A stretch of DNA of 15,842 nt from Synechococcus sp. CO36386bin_37. Lineage in GTDB: Bacteria > Cyanobacteriota > Cyanobacteriia > PCC-6307 > Cyanobiaceae. Shown piece after piece: positions 6,242 to 14,239 of the stretch. The notes below the pieces were generated by a model. That model did no database searches, was not told the origin of the DNA, and saw nothing but the letters and a program-made list of their open reading frames with translations. The translations under genes were made by a program, and so were the position numbers. Each line of letters opens with the position of its first letter. Position 1 is the stretch's first letter. The stretch covers positions 1 through 15,842 of the forward strand of contig WTGE01000007.1 of NCBI GenBank assembly GCA_011525445.1, written 5' to 3'.

Positions 6242-7648
6242 ATGGAGATCACGCTGGTTTTTCCCCATCAGCTGTTTGCACAGCATCCCGGGATTCGTGC
6301 CAATCGATCGATCGCTTTGATCGAAGACGGCCTGGTGCTGGGAGGCGATCCGATCTGGCCTCTCACCAGTCATCCAAACAAACATCAATTGCATCGGCAA
6401 TCGATGGCGGCCTATCAAAATCGCCTCGAATCAGCAGGTCATTCCGTCCTCAGATTGGTGCCCAACGATGGTCAACACACCCAGGATCTGCTTGATCAAC
6501 TGATCAATGGCGGTTACCGCACGTTTTATATCGCTGATCCAGTTGATGATCTCTTGCTGAAGAGAGTGAAACGCACGTTGCAACAACGCGGCTGTGTTCT
6601 GAACGTATTGAACACACCGATGTTGCTCACACCGTCTGAGGTGGTGAACGATCACTTTCAGGGTCGACGCAGACCCACGATGGCCAGTTTCTATCAAATG
6701 CAGCGCAAACGCCTCGGCGTTTTGATCGATGATCAAGGGCAACCCGAGGGAGGTCGCTGGAGTTTTGATGCTGATAATCGCAAGAAACTCCCGAAAGGGA
6801 TCACGGTTCCAGATGAACCCCCCATCGCTTTGCCAACGGACCATCACTCAGCTCAGCGATGGTTAACCACCTTCCTGGAACAGCGGCTGGCGGGATTTGG
6901 AACCTATGAGGATGCGATCAGTTCCAGGCATCGGGTGATGTGGCACAGCGTCTTAACGCCGATGCTCAACATCGGTTTGTTAACGCCTGATCAGGTTCTG
7001 AATCAAACGCTTGAGGCAGCAGATGCGGGAGAGATTCCACTGAATTCACTCGAAGGTTTCATCCGACAGATCATTGGGTGGCGTGAATTCATGGCAGCGA
7101 TGTATCAACGCCATGGAGTCGCGATGCGGAACAGTAATTTCTGGTCCTTCGAAAACCGTCCCATTCCTAGAGCATTTTATCAAGGAAAAACTGGAATCCC
7201 GCCCATCGATGATGCCATCAAACGTGCCATTGAGACCGGCTATTGCCATCACATCGAGCGCTTGATGCTTCTGGGAAACATGATGTTGCTCTGTGGATTT
7301 CATCCAACGCGAGTTTATCAATGGTTCATGGAACTGTTCGTTGATGCCTACGACTGGGTGATGGTGCCCAATGTCTATGGAATGAGTCAGTTTGCAGACG
7401 GAGGAATTTTTACAAGCAAACCCTATTTATCTGGATCAAATTATGTTCGCAAAATGTCGGACTACAAAGTCGGGGATTGGTGCGGGATCTGGGATGGATT
7501 GTTTTGGAGTTTCATTCACCGTCACGGAGATTTTTTTCGTTCACAGCCAAGACTGGCAATGATGGCCCGAAACCTTGATCGGATGGCTCCCGACGTTCTG
7601 GATTCGCATTACACCAAGGCGCAACAGTTTCTTGACTCCCTCAGCTAG
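6242..7648 (+). CDS. Cryptochrome/photolyase-related protein (PhrB/FeS-BCP family) lacking most cluster cysteines
   Basis: Member of the deoxyribodipyrimidine photolyase-related family, whose bacterial members repair (6-4) photoproducts with FAD and blue light and carry a 4Fe-4S cluster. Recognised from MEITLVFPHQLF at the start, YCHHIERLMLLGN (334-346), DAYDWVMVPNVYGMSQFADGG (from about 366) and KPYLSGSNYVRKMSDY (to 408). Length is 468 residues, a little short. Compared with the four ligands of Agrobacterium PhrB (Cys350, 438, 441, 454), this protein has Pro321 for the first, a deletion of 11 residues after Tyr408 removing the next two, and keeps only Cys414. Repair activity or a sensory role is therefore uncertain. 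I chose ATG 6242 because family proteins begin there; TTG 6233 (adding MRP), overlapping the upstream stop, is possible. Confidence 0.88.
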   Translation: MEITLVFPHQLFAQHPGIRANRSIALIEDGLVLGGDPIWPLTSHPNKHQLHRQSMAAYQNRLESAGHSVLRLVPNDGQHTQDLLDQLINGGYRTFYIADPVDDLLLKRVKRTLQQRGCVLNVLNTPMLLTPSEVVNDHFQGRRRPTMASFYQMQRKRLGVLIDDQGQPEGGRWSFDADNRKKLPKGITVPDEPPIALPTDHHSAQRWLTTFLEQRLAGFGTYEDAISSRHRVMWHSVLTPMLNIGLLTPDQVLNQTLEAADAGEIPLNSLEGFIRQIIGWREFMAAMYQRHGVAMRNSNFWSFENRPIPRAFYQGKTGIPPIDDAIKRAIETGYCHHIERLMLLGNMMLLCGFHPTRVYQWFMELFVDAYDWVMVPNVYGMSQFADGGIFTSKPYLSGSNYVRKMSDYKVGDWCGIWDGLFWSFIHRHGDFFRSQPRLAMMARNLDRMAPDVLDSHYTKAQQFLDSLS

Positions 7649-7666
7649 CTGGTTTCTATTGTCCAT

Positions 7667-7671
7667 AGGAG
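7667..7671 (+). promoter_or_regulatory. Ribosome binding site of hemJ
   Basis: AGGAG lies 11 bases before the ATG at 7683. An in-frame stop (TGA 7674-7676) directly upstream leaves 7683 as the first usable start. Confidence 0.6.
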
Positions 7672-7682
7672 CTTGATGCGAC

Positions 7683-8276
7683 ATGACACTGACGCTTCCA
7701 CCTGAGGCTTACCTGTGGTTCAAGACCCTTCACATCGTTGGTGTTGTCGTTTGGTTCGCCGGTCTTTTTTATCTCGTCAGGCTGTTCATCTATCACGTTG
7801 AGGCCGAAGATGAGCCTTCACCCGTTCGCGAAGCCTTCAAGACCCAGTACGCCGTGATGGAGCGTCGACTGGCCAACATCATCACGACACCTGGACTGAT
7901 TCTGACGGTGGCGATGGCTGCAGGTTTGTTGGTCACCCAGCCCTCCTGGTTACAGCAGGGCTGGATGCACGCCAAACTTGCTTTTGTGGGTTTGCTTCTT
8001 GCTTACCACGTGTTCTGCTATCGCCTCATGGGACAACTTCAGGCCGGAACCTGCCAGTGGAGCGGGCGCCAGCTACGAGCTCTGAATGAACTTCCCACGT
8101 TGCTGCTTGTTCTGGTGGTGATGCTGGTGGTGTTCAAAAATCAATTTCCAACCGGCGCGGCAACCTGGTTAATGGTTGGACTGGTGGTGTTCATGGCGGC
8201 AACCATTCAGTTTTATGCCCGTTGGCGTCGTCTGCGTGAGCAAGCACTCGCTCAGGAGTCCGTCAGTGACGCATGA
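7683..8276 (+). CDS. hemJ: Protoporphyrinogen IX oxidase HemJ
   Basis: HemJ oxidises protoporphyrinogen IX to protoporphyrin IX, the last step before the haem and chlorophyll branches split, and is the usual enzyme of this step in cyanobacteria. The 197-residue integral membrane protein has the family opening YLWFKTLHIVGVVVWFAGLF with conserved His17, then ERRLANIITTPGLILT (60-75), WMHAKLAFVGLLLAYH (94-109) and a conserved RxLNE-P block (132-138). I count four or five membrane helices: about 12-36, 66-84, 97-115, 137-151 and 159-178. Start and ribosome site are clear. It follows the photolyase-related gene by 34 bases, and its last 11 bases overlap the PHP-domain gene. Confidence 0.92.
   Translation: MTLTLPPEAYLWFKTLHIVGVVVWFAGLFYLVRLFIYHVEAEDEPSPVREAFKTQYAVMERRLANIITTPGLILTVAMAAGLLVTQPSWLQQGWMHAKLAFVGLLLAYHVFCYRLMGQLQAGTCQWSGRQLRALNELPTLLLVLVVMLVVFKNQFPTGAATWLMVGLVVFMAATIQFYARWRRLREQALAQESVSDA
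8254..8258 (+). promoter_or_regulatory. Ribosome binding site fixing the GTG start of the PHP gene
   Basis: AGGAG lies inside the end of hemJ, seven bases before GTG 8266-8268. It is the best-placed Shine-Dalgarno site for the PHP gene and decides the start in favour of GTG 8266 over the ATG at 8176, which lies deep inside hemJ. Confidence 0.75.
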
Positions 8277-8922
8277 CCAGCACCCATTGCGAGCTGTCCT
8301 GGAAACGGTTGGGCCGGAGAGTTGTCCAGATCAGTTGAATTTTCACTGCCACACCGTCTGCAGTGACGGAAGCCTGGAACCAGTCGCTCTGATTGAGCAG
8401 GCCAGTGCTCAACAGCTCCTCCACATTGCCGTGACCGATCACCATTCCGTGGCGTCATTCCTACCGATGCTGGATTGGCTGAAAGGAGCCCGTGAACGAG
8501 GCGAAACCCCGCCAACTCTCTGGAGTGGTATGGAGATCAGTTGCATCTTGCGCGGCTGTCTGGTCCACGTGCTGGCCCTCGGGTTCACTCCCGGACATCG
8601 CGCTCTTGCGCCTTACTCCAGCGGTGATGCGGCAGTGGGTACGCCTTTAAAGGCCAAAGAGGTCTGCCATGCCATCCACAATGCTGGTGGCCTTGCCATC
8701 CTTGCCCATCCAGGACGGTACAGACTGGGGTTCGCGGAACTGATTGATGCGGCGGCTGAATTGGGGTTTGACGGAGGTGAAGCCTGGTATGACTACGACA
8801 TGCAGCAACGCTGGGCTTCAACGCCCATGATCTGTGAATCCATTGATCAACAGTTGAAGAACCTTGGCCTTTTACGGACTTGCGGCACTGATACTCACGG
8901 GTTTGACCTGAAAGGCCGCTAA
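8266..8922 (+). CDS. PHP-domain metal-dependent phosphoesterase (TrpH/RNase AM-like)
   Basis: The 218-residue product is almost entirely a PHP domain, a metal-dependent phosphoesterase fold. Metal-ligand motifs in order: H27-C-H29 in FHCHTVCSDGS; D58-H-H60 in AVTDHHS; Glu90 in GMEIS; His101 in LVHVLALGF; His148 in ILAHPGRY; and D209-T-H211 in GTDTHG. The TDHHS-like second motif and overall order resemble the TrpH/YciV group, whose characterised members hydrolyse 3',5'-nucleoside bisphosphates or trim RNA 5' ends. E. coli RNase AM is longer (about 290 residues), so this is a compact version. Substrate cannot be read from sequence. The GTG start overlaps hemJ by 11 bases behind an AGGAG. The frame is open further upstream but only within hemJ. 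Confidence 0.85.
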   Translation: MTHDQHPLRAVLETVGPESCPDQLNFHCHTVCSDGSLEPVALIEQASAQQLLHIAVTDHHSVASFLPMLDWLKGARERGETPPTLWSGMEISCILRGCLVHVLALGFTPGHRALAPYSSGDAAVGTPLKAKEVCHAIHNAGGLAILAHPGRYRLGFAELIDAAAELGFDGGEAWYDYDMQQRWASTPMICESIDQQLKNLGLLRTCGTDTHGFDLKGR

Positions 8923-8937
8923 ATTCACACACACTTC

Positions 8938-8943
8938 CGGAGA
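8938..8943 (+). promoter_or_regulatory. Ribosome binding site of the 190-residue hypothetical gene
   Basis: CGGAGA ends five bases before the ATG at 8949 and supports that start. The full spacer from the PHP stop is 26 bases. Confidence 0.6.
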
Positions 8944-8948
8944 TAGGT

Positions 8949-9521
8949 ATGGGCTTCTTGGATCGTCTGCTGAACACGAGCTCTCAGGACGATGGCAACA
9001 AGGTTCTTCCCAAAGACCGTGTGAAGCCCAAAGTAGAAGCCTTCTTTCTCGATTCCGATACATCCTCGTCCTACGGAAACGTGGATTACATGCGTGAAGC
9101 CAAGACCATTCGACGCACGTTTCCAGGTACCGCTGACAATCCCGGCAACAAGGAGTTGGTCACCAAGGTTGATGCCATGGACGTCAAGGTTGGGACGCGA
9201 TCCCAAGGATTAGGAGATCAGAAGCCCAATGAAGAGCCAGCCATCCCCTCTGTGAACTCTGCGGGAATTCCCAAGCCGGTGAAAAAGACCTTCGCCGAGA
9301 CGATGACGCAAGACCAGCTGAATCAGAAACTGAGAGGCAATGCGCTGCGCTCTGCAGGGGTCAATACCCCAATGGCTCCTGATGCTGCCCCCGTCGCTCG
9401 CAAGGAAGAGCTGAAGCCCGAACCGCAACCAAGGCAGGTTTCGCCTTCGTCTCAGACTGCTTCCAGTAAGCCTGGATCCATCGATCCCTTCAAGGATATG
9501 GTCAGGGATCTCAATAAATAG
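8949..9521 (+). CDS. Unrecognised, largely disordered cyanobacterial protein
   Basis: I do not recognise a named family. The 190-residue protein begins with a short possible amphipathic helix (MGFLDRLL). A conserved-looking segment follows at about 30-60, VEAFFLDSDTSSSYGNVDYM then REAKTIRRTFPG, and a second at about 108-136 (KPVKKTFAETMTQDQL). The remainder is rich in Pro, Ser, Lys and Gln and looks disordered, ending in a charged helix (SIDPFKDMVRDLNK). There is no Cys, signal peptide or membrane helix. A well-placed CGGAGA precedes the ATG, and codon use resembles its neighbours, so the gene is credible. Its end overlaps the convergent cobN end by 11 bases. Segment layout suggests a linker or adaptor that binds partners through short motifs (inference). 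Confidence 0.7.
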   Translation: MGFLDRLLNTSSQDDGNKVLPKDRVKPKVEAFFLDSDTSSSYGNVDYMREAKTIRRTFPGTADNPGNKELVTKVDAMDVKVGTRSQGLGDQKPNEEPAIPSVNSAGIPKPVKKTFAETMTQDQLNQKLRGNALRSAGVNTPMAPDAAPVARKEELKPEPQPRQVSPSSQTASSKPGSIDPFKDMVRDLNK

Positions 9522-12500
9522 GTCCCCCTTGTTCGACGGCCTTCTCTGCCGCCAGAACCAGTCCTTTGACCTGCTCAAGCTGGTGGCTGCTGGCTTGTTT
9601 CCATAGCCCCCTGTTCGCTGCCTCCAGCAAGCGTTCCGCCATATCCCTGAGCACCCAAGGATTGGATCGACTCAGGAAAGACTGTGTATTGGATTCCAGG
9701 AGCCACCCATCACAGATGGCCCCGTAGCACCAATCCGGCACAGCACCTGTGGAAGCATCGTAGGCAAACAGATAATCCAGGCTGGCACCCATTTCAAAGG
9801 CGCCCTTGTATCCATGCGCCTTCATGCCCTCGATCCAGCGTGGGTTCAAGAGCCTGCTCCTCACCACTTTGTCGATTTCACGGCTGAGTGGATGAATCCG
9901 AAGACGCTGTTGGCGGGAATGATCAGCAAACCAGGGCTGGACGGAAGCTCCACCCGTGCGACGCACAGCAGCGGTCATCCCTCCATGAAACTGGTAGTAA
10001 TCATCGGAATCCAGAAGATCGTGCTCCCTGTTGTCCTGGTTATGCAGCACAACCTGCACCTGGCGCAGCGCATCTTCCAGACCTGATCGATTGGCTCGGG
10101 CGTTCCCATCGCCGTCATAACTCCACGAACTCCAAGCCAGAAAAGCCTCACCGAGTTCAGCCTGACTGTCCCATTGACCGGAATCGATCAGGGCCTGCAG
10201 TCCAGCGCCATAGGCACCTGGTGCCGAACCAAAGATTCTGGACTGGGGGCCGTGCTGACGGGTGATCGCGGCGAGCGGATTATCGAGATCCGTTTCATCC
10301 AGACCGGCGACGAGCTGCAGAGCCCGATCCACCCAACCCACGAGCTGGGGGAAAGCGTCTCGAAACAGTCCAGACATCCGCAAGGTCACGTCCACCCTGG
10401 GTCGCGCCAACAGCCTGAGAGGGATGACTTCCAGATCCACCATGCGTCGTGTCGGACCATCCCAAAGAGGACGAATCCCCAGCAGCGCCAGGAGTTGGGC
10501 AATATCCTCGCCACCATTGCGCATCGTTGCCGTGCCCCATACCGACAGGGCGAGATGACGAAGATCCTCTCCCTGTTCAAGCCGGTAAAGATCCAACAAT
10601 TGCTCAGCGCTCCGTCGTCCCAGATCCCAGGCCGCCTCCGTCGGCAGTCCACGCAGATCAACGGAGTAAAAATTGCGACCGGTCGGCAACACATCCGGCC
10701 GCCCGCGTGTCGGGGCACCCGAGGGGCCACTGGGGATTCTTCGACCGTGCAAAGCGGCAAGAAAAGCCTTTTTTTCACTTGCTGCACAGGCCTTCAGTCT
10801 TGGAAGCAATGCATCGCGCAAGCGCAGCAGCACAGGATCGGTGTCCTCCAGCAGCCACTGGTTCAGAGCGGCACAGAGCGGAGCCGAGGAATGGCCTGTG
10901 AGCCTCTCCAGCATGCGCAGAGCTTGATCATCAAGCCAGCTGACAGCGGCTGAAACGCGACGCGGGTGACTGCAGCCCAGCTGTTCGAGCAGGAGAGCGT
11001 CTCGATCACTGAGCGGAGCACCATCCTCATCGGTCCAGGGATCACACTCCAGACCCACCACACGGGCCATGGCCTGGGTCAGACCTTGATAACCAGCCGA
11101 GGGTGATCGAGCGATCGCTAACAACAGTTCTCTTTGAACGCTGGGTTCCGGCTCACTGCCGAGACGGTGCAGACCGGTTCTGATTTGTGCCTCCTTCAAT
11201 TCACACAGGTAGGTCTCAACCTGATCGAGACAGCGTTCCCACGGCTCGTTCAAAGTGTCAGCAGCAGAGGGCCAATCCAGGCGATGCAACAACGTCTTGA
11301 GTTGTTGCTCGAGCACGTCGCAGCGTTCAGCCGCCACTTGCCTTGCCTCGAAATATTCATCCAGCAAGGCCTCAAGTGACAGCAGCGAACCATGCAATCC
11401 AGCACGCCCCAACGGTGGAGTGAGGTGATCGAGGATCACGGCATGGCCACGACGCTTGGCCTGGGAGCCCTCGCCTGGATCATTCACGATGAAAGGATAA
11501 AGATGGGGGATCGGAGCAAGGGCCAGGCCTGGGGCACAAGCATCACTGAGTCCGACGGACTTCCCCGGCAACCACTCCGCGCTGCCGTGTTTACCCACAT
11601 GAACCATCAGCTGGGTCCGATGCACCCGCTGTAACCACAGATATTGCGCCAAGTAGCGATGGGGAGGCGGAAGATCGGGGGAATGCAGATCGCTGATCTG
11701 ATCGGGGTCGTAGCCACGACTGGGTTGAATCAAAAGCGCGACGTTGCCCAGCAGCAGTCCGTGCACAGCGAAGCCCCCTTCCTCCAGATCCACGGCCTGT
11801 TGCGGTGAGCCCCAGCGACGTTCAATCCGATCGCGAGCCTCGGTTGAGAGTTCCTGCCACCAGCTCAGGTAGTCCTGAAGAGGGAGGTAAGCAAGAGGTT
11901 CAAGATGAAAACTCTCAGGATCATTGCTGCGCCCGGACAGAAGTTGGTCGATGAGGGCCTGCGGGTCATCAGGACAGGGATCAGGACCGAGGTCAAGACC
12001 AGCTTCCGCAAGCCACTGAAAAATATTGACGGTGCTTGCAGGTGTATCCAGACCCACTCCATTGGCGAGACGACCGTTGCGCACGGGATAATTCGCCAGC
12101 ACCAGTGCCACCCGCTTACGGACCGGTTGCGTCTGACGTAAATCCACCCATGCCAGAGCAAGATCAGCAAGCCAGTTCAGTCCGATCGCAGCCGGAACGA
12201 ATCCTTTCACTGCTGTGGAAAGACTGGATTCCGCTTCCAGCACCTCACGGAACGCGCCGATACGTGTTGTGATCCGCCCATCCAGTTCAGGAAGCACAAC
12301 CTGAAGGGAGAGATCGATCGGATCCAGACCTTGGGTGGTGGCTTCCCAGGCTTGTTTGGAGCGTCCGGAGGACAGCAACTGCAAGACCGGCACGTCCAGG
12401 TCATCCCAGAGAGGTGCCCCAAGCCCAGCCTCTTGGAACTGAACCGATGCAAAGGATGTACTGCAAACAACAAGCTGAACCGACTCACGGTGCAAGGTGC

Positions 12501-13245
12501 GTTGCACCGCCTCCTGAATCACAGGATCACGAAGGCTGCTCACCCACAGAGCTCGCGGAACCAGTCCACGGGAACGCAGGGCTGCGAGCAGTTGCTGGCA
12601 CCAATCCGAATCCGTGGAGCGAAAGTGGGCGCGATACAGCAGGACGCCGACTCTGGCTCCGGGTTCATCCCGCCAGTCAAAGGGGGCGGGATCAGCCATG
12701 CATTCAGGCTGAAGAGCATCGTCATCCGGCTGGAGGTCAGGCTCCTGAGCGCTGATCAGAAAAGGATCGATCGCTTTCAACACTTTGTTCATGTTGGTCA
12801 TCCCCCCCTCGCGCAACAGCAATGCGAGTTGCTGGGACAACGCTGAAGAGATCGATCCAATCCGGTGGAGTGCGTCGTTCTGATCCGCCGTCCCCGCCAG
12901 GACCATCAAGGTGCGATCACGACCCGATTCCTGCCACCGCCTGCATTGCTCAAGCCCGTAGCTCCAATGGCCACGGCCACCCAGCAAACGAACCACAAGC
13001 ACCCGGGCAGCTTCACCGGTTGTGGCCAGGTAATGATCAATCTGTGCAGGATGACTGAGGCAATCAAGGGGAAGAGCCCGCAGTTGCTCTTTCCAATGCC
13101 CCATCTCCGGTTGCTTCAGGCACGCTGACAGGGTGCTGATGTCCGTGGCAGCGCTGGTCAGGAAGAGAACAGGAGCAGGGGGTTGCTCAACAACGGTGAA
13201 CACCGCGTCGCTTTCGGCTCCCGGGAGACGGCTGAGTCGATGCAT
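9511..13245 (-). CDS. cobN: Cobaltochelatase large subunit CobN
   Basis: CobN is the cobalt-inserting subunit of the aerobic corrinoid pathway and a relative of the magnesium chelatase subunit ChlH. About 1244 residues, with the CobN/ChlH signature VHVGKHGSAEWLPGK at 548-562 (His549, His553, Glu557), preceded by VALVLANYPVRNGRLANGVG (about 379-398). Near the C-terminus is NQDNREHDLLDSDDYYQFHGG (from 1069). It is assigned CobN rather than ChlH by length and by this C-terminal block. No CobS or CobT gene is nearby; cyanobacteria are thought to borrow ChlI/ChlD (inference). I prefer ATG 13243-13245 (MHRLSRLPG) because family proteins start similarly; the ATG at 13267-13269 would add eight residues. 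A 7-A run lies in the coding strand near 10768. The 3' end overlaps the preceding convergent gene. Confidence 0.92.
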   Translation of the reverse strand: MHRLSRLPGAESDAVFTVVEQPPAPVLFLTSAATDISTLSACLKQPEMGHWKEQLRALPLDCLSHPAQIDHYLATTGEAARVLVVRLLGGRGHWSYGLEQCRRWQESGRDRTLMVLAGTADQNDALHRIGSISSALSQQLALLLREGGMTNMNKVLKAIDPFLISAQEPDLQPDDDALQPECMADPAPFDWRDEPGARVGVLLYRAHFRSTDSDWCQQLLAALRSRGLVPRALWVSSLRDPVIQEAVQRTLHRESVQLVVCSTSFASVQFQEAGLGAPLWDDLDVPVLQLLSSGRSKQAWEATTQGLDPIDLSLQVVLPELDGRITTRIGAFREVLEAESSLSTAVKGFVPAAIGLNWLADLALAWVDLRQTQPVRKRVALVLANYPVRNGRLANGVGLDTPASTVNIFQWLAEAGLDLGPDPCPDDPQALIDQLLSGRSNDPESFHLEPLAYLPLQDYLSWWQELSTEARDRIERRWGSPQQAVDLEEGGFAVHGLLLGNVALLIQPSRGYDPDQISDLHSPDLPPPHRYLAQYLWLQRVHRTQLMVHVGKHGSAEWLPGKSVGLSDACAPGLALAPIPHLYPFIVNDPGEGSQAKRRGHAVILDHLTPPLGRAGLHGSLLSLEALLDEYFEARQVAAERCDVLEQQLKTLLHRLDWPSAADTLNEPWERCLDQVETYLCELKEAQIRTGLHRLGSEPEPSVQRELLLAIARSPSAGYQGLTQAMARVVGLECDPWTDEDGAPLSDRDALLLEQLGCSHPRRVSAAVSWLDDQALRMLERLTGHSSAPLCAALNQWLLEDTDPVLLRLRDALLPRLKACAASEKKAFLAALHGRRIPSGPSGAPTRGRPDVLPTGRNFYSVDLRGLPTEAAWDLGRRSAEQLLDLYRLEQGEDLRHLALSVWGTATMRNGGEDIAQLLALLGIRPLWDGPTRRMVDLEVIPLRLLARPRVDVTLRMSGLFRDAFPQLVGWVDRALQLVAGLDETDLDNPLAAITRQHGPQSRIFGSAPGAYGAGLQALIDSGQWDSQAELGEAFLAWSSWSYDGDGNARANRSGLEDALRQVQVVLHNQDNREHDLLDSDDYYQFHGGMTAAVRRTGGASVQPWFADHSRQQRLRIHPLSREIDKVVRSRLLNPRWIEGMKAHGYKGAFEMGASLDYLFAYDASTGAVPDWCYGAICDGWLLESNTQSFLSRSNPWVLRDMAERLLEAANRGLWKQASSHQLEQVKGLVLAAEKAVEQGGPIY
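11111..11118. repeat. HIP1 octamer GCGATCGC
   Basis: This is a single copy of the highly iterated palindrome of many cyanobacterial genomes, inside cobN. I noticed only this one in the window; marine picocyanobacteria are generally poor in HIP1, which fits. Confidence 0.8.
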
Positions 13246-13269
13246 CCCTCCATTCTTGTCTGATGGCAT

Positions 13270-13318
13270 GCCACCCCGGGTGCAAGGCGGGTGAGAAAAT
13301 CGATGGATTGAGTCGTCC
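13270..13318. promoter_or_regulatory. Divergent intergenic region between cobN and ilvE
   Basis: This short region must hold or adjoin the promoters of cobN (minus) and ilvE (plus). It contains a small palindrome, CACCC-C-GGGTG (13272-13282), and a second GGGTG at 13289-13293. TGGCATGCCA (13264-13273) spans the upstream cobN ATG. Short palindromes like these are expected by chance, so no operator is claimed. It is too short for a cobalamin riboswitch. Confidence 0.35.
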
Positions 13319-13321
13319 GTG

Positions 13322-14239
13322 ATGCATCAGTTCCTTCCCTATGCCTGGTTTGAGGGCCGTTGCATCCCGTTTGACGAAGCCAAGCTGTCGATCGCAACCC
13401 ATGCCCTTCACTACGGCACCGGTGCATTCGGCGGCATGCGCGCCATCCCGGATCCTGAACAACCTGGCGGCATGCTGTTGTTTCGTCCGGATCGCCATGC
13501 CAGACGACTGGCCCAGAGCGCAAGGCTGTTGCTGGCTGATCTCACAGAAGAGACGGTCATGGACGCTCTGGTGGCGATGCTCAGAGCCAATCAGCCCAAA
13601 ACTCCCATCTATCTGCGGCCCTTCGTTTACACCAGTGATTTAGGAATTGCACCGCGCCTGCACAACATCGAGACCGATTTTCTGATTTATGGATTGGAAC
13701 TCGGTGATTACCTCTCCCCTGATGGTGTGAGTTGCCGGATCAGCAGCTGGACACGACAGGAAGATCGCTCGCTTCCCTTGCGCGGAAAAATCAGTGGGGC
13801 TTACATCACCAGCTCATTAGCCAAAACGGAAGCCGTGACCAGTGGCTTTGATGAAGCTCTGCTGATGAACACGCGAGGAAAAGTGAGCGAGGCGAGCGGA
13901 ATGAATCTTTTTTTAGTGCGCGATGGTGTCCTGATCACCCCTGGAGTGGATCAGGACATTCTCGAAGGCATTACACGTTCCAGTGTGATTGAACTGGCCA
14001 AACACATGGGACTTCAGGTGATTGAACGCCCCGTTGACAAAACCGAACTGTGCATCGCAGATGAAGTGTTCCTCACAGGCACAGCAGCCAAGATCACTCC
14101 CATCCGTCAACTCGAGACCACTGTCCTACCCAGCCACCGTCCTGTGATGGACGCACTGCGTCAACGGCTGATCGCGATTACCGAAGGCAAGGATCCGGAA
14201 TTCCAACACTGGGTCAAAAGGATTGAACTGAACGCTTGA
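13322..14239 (+). CDS. ilvE: Branched-chain amino acid aminotransferase
   Basis: PLP enzyme of fold type IV that makes leucine, isoleucine and valine from their 2-oxo acids with glutamate. The 305 residues carry the class IV markers: WFEGRCIPFDEAKLSI at the start, HALHYGTGAFGGMRA (27-41), the PLP lysine Lys156 in LRGKISGAY, Glu190 in VSEASGMNLFLV, LEGITRSSVIELA (214-226) and EVFLTGTAAKITPI (248-261). ATG 13322 is directly preceded by an in-frame GTG (13319), and either could start; no strong Shine-Dalgarno site is visible. D-amino acid transaminase and ADC lyase are related, but the GYGT-like and GTAA blocks fit BCAT best. It is divergent from cobN and followed after 57 bases by metH on the same strand. 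Confidence 0.93.
   Translation: MHQFLPYAWFEGRCIPFDEAKLSIATHALHYGTGAFGGMRAIPDPEQPGGMLLFRPDRHARRLAQSARLLLADLTEETVMDALVAMLRANQPKTPIYLRPFVYTSDLGIAPRLHNIETDFLIYGLELGDYLSPDGVSCRISSWTRQEDRSLPLRGKISGAYITSSLAKTEAVTSGFDEALLMNTRGKVSEASGMNLFLVRDGVLITPGVDQDILEGITRSSVIELAKHMGLQVIERPVDKTELCIADEVFLTGTAAKITPIRQLETTVLPSHRPVMDALRQRLIAITEGKDPEFQHWVKRIELNA

Noticed and set aside
5986..6495. 169-codon frame spanning the small secreted gene and the start of the photolyase-related gene
   Set aside because: It is out of phase with both overlapping genes, and the photolyase N-terminus is clearly real. The translation is Ser/Arg-rich with no motif.
8176..8265. Upstream ATG extension of the PHP-domain gene
   Set aside because: The added 30 residues lie wholly in hemJ and read as a frame-shifted shadow. 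GTG 8266 has a well-spaced AGGAG.
10174..10953. 259-codon open frame on the plus strand, antisense to cobN
   Set aside because: The opposite strand encodes clear CobN sequence throughout. The antisense translation has low-complexity, Arg/Pro/Gln-rich composition and no recognisable motif; long antisense frames are common opposite GC-rich genes.
11284..11306. Inverted repeat GCAACAAC/GTTGTTGC in cobN
   Set aside because: An 8-bp stem in coding sequence is within chance expectation, with no terminator or protein-site context.
12331..12846. 171-codon plus-strand open frame inside cobN
   Set aside because: Antisense shadow of CobN with no ribosome site or family resemblance.
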